Assembly (NCBI GenBank): GCA_007125875.1 | Contig: SLCI01000128.1 | Coordinates: 1 to 5,893, forward strand | Direction of reading: 5' to 3' | Length of the DNA: 5,893 nucleotides | From: Kiritimatiellia bacterium | Lineage (GTDB): Bacteria > Verrucomicrobiota > Kiritimatiellia > SLAD01 | In this document: positions 1-4,697 of the stretch, in pieces | Layout of the letters: each line of letters opens with the position of its first letter | How positions within the stretch are numbered: the stretch's first letter is position 1 | Position numbers and translations under genes: made by a program | Notes under the pieces: generated by a model | What the model was told of the DNA's origin: nothing | Database searches by the model: none | The model's input: the letters and a program-made list of their open reading frames with translations, nothing else

Positions 1-118
1 TACCCGCGCGACCAGCCAAGTAACCGCTGACCCACAGCAATTGCTGAGCCGTCAAATTTGACGCCAGGCCATCGACCTGAGCCATTTGCGCAGCAGACAA
101 TGGTTGTTGTTCGCTCAA
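1..118 (-). CDS. cysJ: Sulfite reductase (NADPH) flavoprotein alpha subunit-like, N-terminal fragment cut by the window edge
   Basis: Only the first 39 codons are in the window; the gene continues past the left edge. Read from a TTG start, the peptide contains LTAQQLLWVSGYLAG (residues 23-37), which closely matches the N-terminal segment of E. coli CysJ as I recall it (LTPTQLAWVSGYFWG), at nearly the same distance from the start. In CysJ this segment precedes the flavodoxin-like FMN domain. The full protein passes electrons from NADPH through FAD and FMN to the CysI hemoprotein, for sulfite reduction to sulfide in the cytoplasm. The TTG is preferred because GGAG lies 6 bases upstream and an in-frame TAA sits five codons upstream, so no longer ATG start is possible; the next ATG is at codon 12. 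It follows hisC by 77 bases on the same strand and may have its own promoter. The FMN, FAD and NADPH domains are out of view, so a related diflavin reductase cannot be excluded. Confidence 0.78.
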   Translation of the reverse strand, partial: MSEQQPLSAAQMAQVDGLASNLTAQQLLWVSGYLAGRAG

Positions 119-120
119 TT

Positions 121-180
121 CTATCTCCGCTTAATATACATATCTCTATCGGGTTTATAAGGTATATGTGCTACCATCAT
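121..180 (-). other. 19-codon open frame in the hisC-cysJ gap, possible leader peptide
   Basis: Starting at a tandem ATGATG, this frame reads MMVAHIPYKPDRDMYIKRR and ends in TAG, 2 bases before the cysJ TTG. The cysJ Shine-Dalgarno sequence lies inside its last codons, so if it were translated it could couple to cysJ. Against this, there is no good ribosome site ahead of its ATG, no run of Cys or other sulfur-linked codons typical of an attenuator, and its start would lie upstream of the transcript start of the candidate promoter here. A 60-base open frame can easily arise by chance. Confidence 0.15.
125..128 (-). promoter_or_regulatory. Shine-Dalgarno site that fixes the TTG start of cysJ
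   Basis: GGAG on the minus strand lies 6 bases before the TTG at 118-116. It decides the start, because the frame is closed by a TAA just upstream and no ATG is available until codon 12. Confidence 0.7.
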
Positions 181-187
181 TCGTCAA
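154..187 (-). promoter_or_regulatory. Possible sigma-70-type promoter for cysJ
   Basis: In the AT-rich spacer after hisC, the minus strand carries TTGACG (182-187), five of six matches to a -35 box. Possible -10 boxes downstream are TACCTT (159-164, 17-base spacing, poor match), TATACC (161-166, 15-base spacing) and TATAAA (154-159, good match but too far away). No combination has both good boxes and good spacing. The base composition contrasts sharply with the GC-rich flanking genes, which is why I consider it. CysJ could instead be transcribed by read-through from hisC, since I see no terminator in the gap. Confidence 0.3.
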
Positions 188-195
188 CTACGTTT

Positions 196-1236
196 TCAGG
201 CGGGTAAAGCGCCCAAAAAAGCGTCCATTTGCTGGTCGGTGCCAATCGTTACCCGCAGATGATGCTTCGTTCGTTCGGCGGGAAAATATCGCACATAAAT
301 CTTTTGATCGCGCAGGGCGTTGAACAAGTCGTCCGCCGCCAAGTCTGCCGGCGGACGGATCCAGAGAAAATTGGCTTGCGAAGGATAAACGAAGAACCCG
401 CGCTGCTCGAGCTGTTGCTTAACGCGCTCACGTGTGGTGCGGATACGGGTCACATTGTGCTGCATGTAGGCTTGGTCCTCGATCGCAGCCCGCCCCACTT
501 CCTGCGTGAGGCGATCAATATTATACGCATCCTTGATTTTGTAGAGTGCCTCAATCAGCGACACATCACCGATTGCGTACCCTAAGCGGGCGCCGGCCAG
601 CGAATACGACTTGGAGAAAGAGCGCGTGACGAGCACGTTGGCTCGATCCAGCGCCAAGGCCAAAGCATTTTGTTCGGCAAATTCGGCATACGCTTCGTCC
701 ACCACCACGACCCCTTCCGATCGATCCGCAAAGGCGGCAATGCGGTCCTGCGGACACAACAAACTGGTCGGCGCATTCGGATTCGTCCAGAAGAAGAGCG
801 GCACATCGTACGTCTGTTCCGGGACCGGCCAGCTGAAATCCTCATTTAATGACAACGGTGCAGTACCGACATCCGCAATCGCGGCCAGCACGGGATAGAG
901 CGAATACGACGGATCAAAGTAACCGATACGACCATGATTCGGCACAAATGCGCGGATGCATAGCGCGAGCACTTCATCGGAGCCGTTACCGCAAAACACA
1001 TTCTCTACAGCACAGCCATGCACGCGCGCAATCGATTCGCGCAAGCGCAATGCAACGGGGTCGGGATATAGCCGAAACCAGTCCGACGGTGCGCGCTGCA
1101 AGACGTCCAGCACGGCCGGCGCGGGCGGATACGGGTTCTCGTTGGTATTCAGCTTGACCACCGCCGGATCAGACGGTTGTTCGCCCGGCGTATACGCGTG
1201 CAGCGCGGCGACGTTATCTCGAATATAGGTGCTCAT
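196..1236 (-). CDS. hisC: Histidinol-phosphate aminotransferase
   Basis: This is a PLP enzyme of aminotransferase fold type I that converts imidazole-acetol phosphate and glutamate to L-histidinol phosphate and 2-oxoglutarate in cytoplasmic histidine synthesis. At 346 residues it is close to the usual HisC length (about 350-360). Visible landmarks are LNTNENPYPPAP (29-40), the RLYPDP region (55-60), the cofactor loop GNGSDE (83-88), FDPSYSLYP (107-115), TNPNAPTS (151-158), VVVDEAYAEF (177-186) with the PLP-contacting Asp180 and Tyr183, and SFSKSYSLAGARLGY (206-220). Lys209 in that last motif is the expected Schiff-base lysine and Arg217 the expected phosphate ligand. Near the C-terminus LRVTIGT holds Arg328, the expected substrate-carboxylate arginine. 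The ATG overlaps the hisD stop as ATGA and has no strong Shine-Dalgarno site of its own, so its translation is probably coupled to hisD. The location next to hisD supports HisC over the related aromatic aminotransferases. Ser158 replaces the common Gly of NPNxPTG, a minor variation. Confidence 0.95.
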   Translation of the reverse strand: MSTYIRDNVAALHAYTPGEQPSDPAVVKLNTNENPYPPAPAVLDVLQRAPSDWFRLYPDPVALRLRESIARVHGCAVENVFCGNGSDEVLALCIRAFVPNHGRIGYFDPSYSLYPVLAAIADVGTAPLSLNEDFSWPVPEQTYDVPLFFWTNPNAPTSLLCPQDRIAAFADRSEGVVVVDEAYAEFAEQNALALALDRANVLVTRSFSKSYSLAGARLGYAIGDVSLIEALYKIKDAYNIDRLTQEVGRAAIEDQAYMQHNVTRIRTTRERVKQQLEQRGFFVYPSQANFLWIRPPADLAADDLFNALRDQKIYVRYFPAERTKHHLRVTIGTDQQMDAFLGALPA

Positions 1237-2558
1237 ATGGTTTCGAACCGAGCCCGCGCAGATCGCACGTGTCCGTCCAATCCTTCCACTCGACCGAAGG
1301 CTTCGATCACCGGTAAGGTCTCTTTCAAGTCGGCGCTGGTGAAGGCGACGATACTGGTGCGACGCCGGAAATCATCGACGGTCAGCCCGGAAAAGAATGC
1401 AGCGGAACCGCCGGTGGGCAGCACGTGGCTCGGACCGGCCACATAATCGCCCGCACATTCCGGCGTCCATTGCCCGACAAAGACGGCGCCCGCACAACGA
1501 ATCTTCTTCAGCCAGGCCCGCGGTTGATGCACGAGCAGTTCGAAATGCTCCGGGGCGAATCGATTAATCAACTCCATACCATGATCCAACGTTTCCACGA
1601 CGACCAATAGCGTCCCTTTGTTTAGCACTTCCCGTATGGCCGCCTCACGACTTAACGTGGCGGACTGACGGATCAGCTCGGCTTCAACCTTCTCGGCCAA
1701 ACGTCCCGATGAAGTTACCAGCAAGACTTTCTCCTGCCCGGTACCGTGTTCGGCCTGTGAGAGCAAGTCGGCTGCCACATGAATCGGCGAAGCGGAATCA
1801 TCGGCCAGGATCGCAATCTCACTCGGTCCAGCCACAGAATCCAGCGCCACGTGCCCATAAACCAACCGTTTGGCGGCCGTCACATAAGGCCCGCCCGGTC
1901 CAACGATTTTCTGTACGGGCGCAATCGTTTTGGTGCCGTACGCCATTGCGCCGATCGCTTGAATGCCGCCGACACGATAAATTTCCGTGGCGCCAGCGAG
2001 CTCGAGAGAACAGAGCAAGAAGGGATCAACGTTCCCCTCTTTATCCGCGGGTGTGCAGGCCACAATTTCGGGCACGCCCGCAACGCGCGCGAGCGCAACA
2101 GTCATCAAGGCCGTCGATGCCAACGGCGCCGCGCCGCCTGGGATGTATGCGCCAACACGATCATACGGCACAAATTGCTCGCCTAAGATCCCGCCTTTCG
2201 GGCTGGACATGGTCCAATCGCTGCTCAGCCCGGCTTTGGCAAATCGGGTGATCCGCTTGCACGCCTCGTTGGCCGCCAGCTTGAATTCGCGATCGACCTG
2301 CTCACGTGCTTCATTTAACTCGCTCGAAGTGATCGGCAGTTGCCGCGTCGTCAAGCTAGCGCCATCAAAGTCCTTGATGTATTTCAACAGCGCGGTATCA
2401 CCTCGCTTGCGGATGTCCTCAAGTACATCACGCGCAGTCGCTTCTGCGGCCGGATCGATGGATGGCCGCTTTAGAAAACGGGTCACCGTTGCGACGGCCT
2501 TATCGGGGTTCCAATGCACCGTCCGGATATTGATTTTCGCTTTTTTCTTATCACTCAT
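1233..2558 (-). CDS. hisD: Histidinol dehydrogenase
   Basis: It catalyses the final two steps of histidine synthesis, oxidising L-histidinol through histidinal to L-histidine with two NAD+. At 441 residues it is full length (E. coli HisD has 434). The key residues are all present: SQAEHGTG (267-274) supplies zinc ligands Gln268 and His271, GDYVAGPSHVLPT (370-382) supplies Asp371, and EGLDGH (425-430) supplies His430. The catalytic pair is Glu337-His338 in FAPEHFE. Other family blocks are VPYDRVGAYIPGG (130-142), RVGGIQAIGAMAYGT (195-209) and DSVAGPSEIAIL (240-251). The block usually written GPGN or GPGS is GPGG here (220-223). The N-terminus is lysine-rich (MSDKKKAKIN). The start is 10 bases after the stop of the zinc-ribbon gene and has only a weak purine stretch (AAAGAA) before it, so it probably belongs to the upstream transcript. 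Its stop overlaps the hisC start by 4 bases. Confidence 0.97.
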   Translation of the reverse strand: MSDKKKAKINIRTVHWNPDKAVATVTRFLKRPSIDPAAEATARDVLEDIRKRGDTALLKYIKDFDGASLTTRQLPITSSELNEAREQVDREFKLAANEACKRITRFAKAGLSSDWTMSSPKGGILGEQFVPYDRVGAYIPGGAAPLASTALMTVALARVAGVPEIVACTPADKEGNVDPFLLCSLELAGATEIYRVGGIQAIGAMAYGTKTIAPVQKIVGPGGPYVTAAKRLVYGHVALDSVAGPSEIAILADDSASPIHVAADLLSQAEHGTGQEKVLLVTSSGRLAEKVEAELIRQSATLSREAAIREVLNKGTLLVVVETLDHGMELINRFAPEHFELLVHQPRAWLKKIRCAGAVFVGQWTPECAGDYVAGPSHVLPTGGSAAFFSGLTVDDFRRRTSIVAFTSADLKETLPVIEAFGRVEGLDGHVRSARARFETI

Positions 2559-2568
2559 GATTCTTTAT

Positions 2569-2799
2569 TCACATTCTAACCGCTTCATTTAAATTGCCAC
2601 ACCGCGTACAGCGCGCTAGTGGAACATCGCGAGCGTCCAAATACACGTGCTCGCAAACCTCGCAACGGTATATGCGATTCTGCTTTGATACAAGCCGCGC
2701 AGCATTCTCTCGCGCCAGGTAGTACGCCCAACACAGCAGGATAACCACCAAATACACAACGACGGGCAAAAAGAACAGCTGTGTCAGATCAACGCTCAT
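2569..2799 (-). CDS. Small single-span membrane protein with a C-terminal zinc ribbon, unknown function
   Basis: I do not recognise a named family for this 76-residue protein. Residues 8-28 form one hydrophobic segment (LFFLPVVVYLVVILLCWAYYL) followed by a basic stretch (R30, R35, K39, R42). The C-terminal half then has two cysteine pairs, CEVC (46-49) and CTRC (64-67), spaced CxxC-14-CxxC as in a zinc ribbon or rubredoxin-like knuckle. With Arg/Lys after the span, the ribbon is expected to face the cytoplasm (positive-inside rule). The start at 2797-2799 is chosen because AGAGGAG lies just upstream and the span then begins near the N-terminus; longer in-frame starts would lie deep inside the preceding gene. 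It overlaps the TonB-like gene by 11 bases and hisD starts 10 bases later, so it is inside the operon. Metal sensing, assembly of the motor, or simple structural zinc are all possible; nothing in the sequence decides. Confidence 0.85.
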   Translation of the reverse strand: MSVDLTQLFFLPVVVYLVVILLCWAYYLARENAARLVSKQNRIYRCEVCEHVYLDARDVPLARCTRCGNLNEAVRM

Positions 2800-3574
2800 C
2801 CGACTCCTCTGCCATAGTAGTACGTGGCGCACCGGGATAACTGACGATAAAATGCACAAGCGAGGGTTGGTCAGATGGTCGCCATCGCCAGCGGTGCAGG
2901 GCGCGAACAAGTTGATGCGCGACATCGGCTTCATCCGGGCGCTGATCCAGCACGACATGCGTTACGGTGCCGGATTGGTCAATGGTGATCATACCGCCCG
3001 CGCGCCAGCCGTCTGCCCCCCAGTAGGTGGTGCCCGCAGGCCAAGCCAGCGACTCTGCCATGCGGTCCTCGGCGCCGCGCAGTTCAATCACGCTCGGCAC
3101 CGGATCAGGCCAGTCGTTCGCGCCAGCCCGCTGCGGGCTGGGACGCGGAATCGGCAAAGGATGACGGCTCACCTCGGCCAGCAAAGCGTCCCGATCAGGC
3201 AGCGGCACGATCCCCTGTTCATCGGCCGGACGCTGCCGAGCCAGCTGCATGGTAATTTCTGGCGGTTGAGCGACGGGCGGCCGCACAGCGATTTCGTCTG
3301 CCAGCCACGCCTGACTAAAGCCAACAGAACCGGGCAACGCGAACAACGTCGGTGACGCAATCGCCAGCTGATCCTGGAACGCATCGGAGTGTTGTTCTTC
3401 ATCCCAAAATTGCAGTACCCAGCGCGCCGGCGACGGCGCTTCCGTCATCACCTCGGGCACGCGCCACTCCATACCCCATAGCCAAAAGGCATGAGCAAGA
3501 ATCGTAATGAGCACAGCAATCAACCAAAAGCCAATACCGGGCTCGATCTTTCGACTAACCTGCTGCGGTCTCAT
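2789..3574 (-). CDS. TonB-like energy transducer, membrane-anchored periplasmic protein
   Basis: The 261-residue protein has a short basic N-terminus (R2, R8, K9) and one membrane span (about 14-34, IGFWLIAVLITILAHAFWLW), the topology of TonB and TolA. The middle is moderately proline-rich, for example RPPVAQPPE (98-106) and RHPLPIPRPSPQ (137-148). Residues 193-246 resemble a TonB C-terminal domain: GGMITIDQSGTVTHVVLD, then an acidic turn, VRALHRWRWRPS and a final strand LVHFIVSY, matching the usual pattern of a strand, helix, 'wrf.P' and strand. It would couple the ExbB/ExbD motor to an outer-membrane or periplasmic partner. It lacks the long Pro-Lys/Pro-Glu spacer of classical TonB and has about 15 extra residues at the C-terminus. 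The segment SPTLFALPGSVGFSQAWL (74-91) looks like a conserved motif of unknown role. Translation is probably coupled to exbD (ATGA). The TonB-like assignment rests on weak similarity plus context, so I give no gene symbol. Confidence 0.75.
   Translation of the reverse strand: MRPQQVSRKIEPGIGFWLIAVLITILAHAFWLWGMEWRVPEVMTEAPSPARWVLQFWDEEQHSDAFQDQLAIASPTLFALPGSVGFSQAWLADEIAVRPPVAQPPEITMQLARQRPADEQGIVPLPDRDALLAEVSRHPLPIPRPSPQRAGANDWPDPVPSVIELRGAEDRMAESLAWPAGTTYWGADGWRAGGMITIDQSGTVTHVVLDQRPDEADVAHQLVRALHRWRWRPSDQPSLVHFIVSYPGAPRTTMAEESDER
2804..2810 (-). promoter_or_regulatory. Strong ribosome site for the zinc-ribbon gene, inside the preceding gene
   Basis: AGAGGAG lies 4 bases before the ATG at 2797-2799 and encodes part of the Glu-Glu near the end of the TonB-like protein. 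It selects the internal ATG as the real start and lets ribosomes reinitiate across the 11-base overlap. Confidence 0.65.
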
Positions 3575-4044
3575 GGCGACTCAACGATGGTCTCTCGAGG
3601 AAATTGCGTGGCCAGGATCACTTCATCAAAGCCCGCACTCGACGCCTTAGCATAAATCCGTAACAGCGTATCATGCGGCGCACGCCGATCAGCCTGAATA
3701 ACGAGCGTGCTGGTATCACGCGTGCGGCGCACGTCGCTCATCCACTGGGTCAACTGATCCAGTGAAGCGCGTCGATCATCAAAAAAGATCAAGTTCTCAC
3801 TGGTCACCGTAACGATTGTCGCTCCGAGCGGCGCGCCTTGCGTGAAATCCGCTGCGGGCAATTCCAGCGACATGCCGGGACGCAGCACGACGCCAGAATG
3901 CAGGATAATATATAGCAACACCAGCAACACGATGTCCATTAGCGGGGCCGCGCCAATCACTCCGCGGGCATATTTCAACCGCGTGACATATCGGCGCCGC
4001 AGAAACGTGGCGTGCCCTGATGTGGTAAAGGATTCCACCTGCAT
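3571..4044 (-). CDS. exbD: ExbD/TolR-family biopolymer transport protein
   Basis: The 157-residue protein has the ExbD/TolR layout: a basic cytoplasmic N-terminus (about 1-33, with RRRY at 16-19), one membrane span (about 34-54) and a periplasmic domain. The span begins APLMDIVLLVLLYIIL, and Asp37 is at the position of the essential proton-pathway aspartate of ExbD (Asp25) and TolR (Asp23) in E. coli. It is followed by GVVLRPGMSLELPAAD (51-66), as is usual right after the span. The periplasmic part has the expected TLVIQADRRAPHDTLLRIYAKASSAGFDEVILAT pattern around 113-146. It would form the rotor-like core inside an ExbB ring and contact the TonB-like protein encoded next. It begins in TAATG overlap with exbB and ends in ATGA overlap with the TonB-like gene. 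ExbD and TolR cannot be told apart by sequence alone; the TonB-like gene and absence of tolB/pal here favour ExbD. Confidence 0.92.
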   Translation of the reverse strand: MQVESFTTSGHATFLRRRYVTRLKYARGVIGAAPLMDIVLLVLLYIILHSGVVLRPGMSLELPAADFTQGAPLGATIVTVTSENLIFFDDRRASLDQLTQWMSDVRRTRDTSTLVIQADRRAPHDTLLRIYAKASSAGFDEVILATQFPRETIVESP

Positions 4045-4673
4045 TAGGCATCCACCTCAACATGCATCGCCGGTTTCGACAGAAAGTTCAGGATGTCCAC
4101 GGAAGCACTCTCCATATCGAGCAATATGGTCTCTAAACGCTGCAGCAAAAAGTTGTAGCCCGCATACAGCGGGATCGCGACCGCGAGCCCGAAAGCTGTT
4201 GTGATCAGCGCCTGCCACAGCCCCCCCGCCAAATCGCCCACCTGCACCAACGGAGAATGCTGATGCAATTGCCACAGCGTCTCCATCATACCCAGCACAG
4301 TGCCCAGCAAGCCGAGCAATGGGGTCAACTGCGCCATGGTGGCCAACAAGGATAAATTCCGCTCAAGACGCGGAATCTCGGACATACCCGCTTGCTCGAT
4401 CGCTTGCCGCAACTGATCGCGATCCCGATCACCATGCAGAATCGCCGACCGCATGATATGCGCTACGGGACCGGGCGTTTCTTCGCAGATACTGACAGCC
4501 TCAACCACATTGCGCCGTCGCAATACGTTGTAGATCCCTTCCAGAAAGTCATCGGCATTAATTTGTGCGCGGTGCAAGTGAAACAGACGCTCCAAAAAGA
4601 TGACGGCGCCGATCACGCTACACCCGCCGATCACCCACATCACTAAACCGCCCTTAAAGATCAGTTCCAACAT
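4044..4673 (-). CDS. exbB: ExbB/TolQ/MotA-family proton channel protein
   Basis: The 209-residue protein has the family's three membrane spans: about 10-28 (LVMWVIGGCSVIGAVIFLE), 109-130 and 150-175. The large cytoplasmic loop between the first two spans (30-105) is rich in charged residues. The family signature is clear: LTPLLGLLGTVLGMMETL (116-133) and GGLWQALITTAFGLAVAIPLY (150-170). Thr158/Thr159 correspond to the conserved TM3 threonine region. At the position where E. coli ExbB has Glu176 (AEALLATA), this protein has Gln154 by eye alignment. It would form a pentameric ring around ExbD and use the proton motive force to drive the TonB-like protein. The start has AAAGGG 7 bases upstream and lies 24 bases after the TPR gene stop. 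TolQ is an alternative name, but the surrounding genes fit a TonB-type system better. Confidence 0.93.
   Translation of the reverse strand: MLELIFKGGLVMWVIGGCSVIGAVIFLERLFHLHRAQINADDFLEGIYNVLRRRNVVEAVSICEETPGPVAHIMRSAILHGDRDRDQLRQAIEQAGMSEIPRLERNLSLLATMAQLTPLLGLLGTVLGMMETLWQLHQHSPLVQVGDLAGGLWQALITTAFGLAVAIPLYAGYNFLLQRLETILLDMESASVDILNFLSKPAMHVEVDA
4052..4057 (-). promoter_or_regulatory. Ribosome binding site of exbD inside the end of exbB
   Basis: AGGTGG (part of GAGGTGG) lies 7 bases before the exbD ATG and encodes Val-Glu-Val-Asp at the end of ExbB. With the TAATG junction it supports reinitiation and roughly matched synthesis of the two subunits. Confidence 0.6.
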
Positions 4674-4680
4674 CAGTAAA

Positions 4681-4686
4681 CCCTTT
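4681..4686 (-). promoter_or_regulatory. Ribosome binding site of exbB
   Basis: AAAGGG lies 7 bases before the ATG at 4671-4673, in the 24-base gap after the TPR gene. This is the only junction in the motor cluster with its own untranslated spacer, yet it has no room for a promoter or terminator. Confidence 0.55.
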
Positions 4687-4697
4687 CCCCGAAAACT

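Noticed and set aside
134..169. Short inverted repeat in the hisC-cysJ spacer (ACATAT at 138-143 with ATATGT at 164-169, 20-base loop), considered as an operator or terminator.
   Set aside because: The arms are only 6 bases in an AT-rich stretch, so chance is a sufficient explanation. The stem is too weak for a terminator and no T tract follows on the minus strand.
190..215. Possible hairpin at the end of hisC (GGCG ... CGCC on the minus strand) as a transcription terminator.
   Set aside because: The stem is four base pairs and is followed by GAAAACG rather than a T run, so it does not support a terminator.
222..227. Run of six T on the minus strand near the end of hisC, considered as a frameshift or slippage site.
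   Set aside because: The frame continues normally to a sensible hisC C-terminus and neither alternative frame offers a meaningful product.
1709..2251. Long plus-strand open frames opposite hisD (also 1987-2592).
   Set aside because: They lie antisense to a complete, well-conserved hisD. The translations are Arg/Ser/Pro-rich with no recognisable motif, as expected for shadows of a GC-rich gene.
2800..2958. N-terminally extended version of the zinc-ribbon protein (129 residues).
   Set aside because: The extension lies wholly within the TonB-like gene, reads as non-natural sequence, and the internal ATG has a strong AGAGGAG site directly before it.
2852..3355. Plus-strand 167-codon open frame opposite the TonB-like gene.
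   Set aside because: It is a mirror of a GC-rich coding region with no ribosome site or family motif, while the minus-strand gene has a membrane span and operon overlaps.
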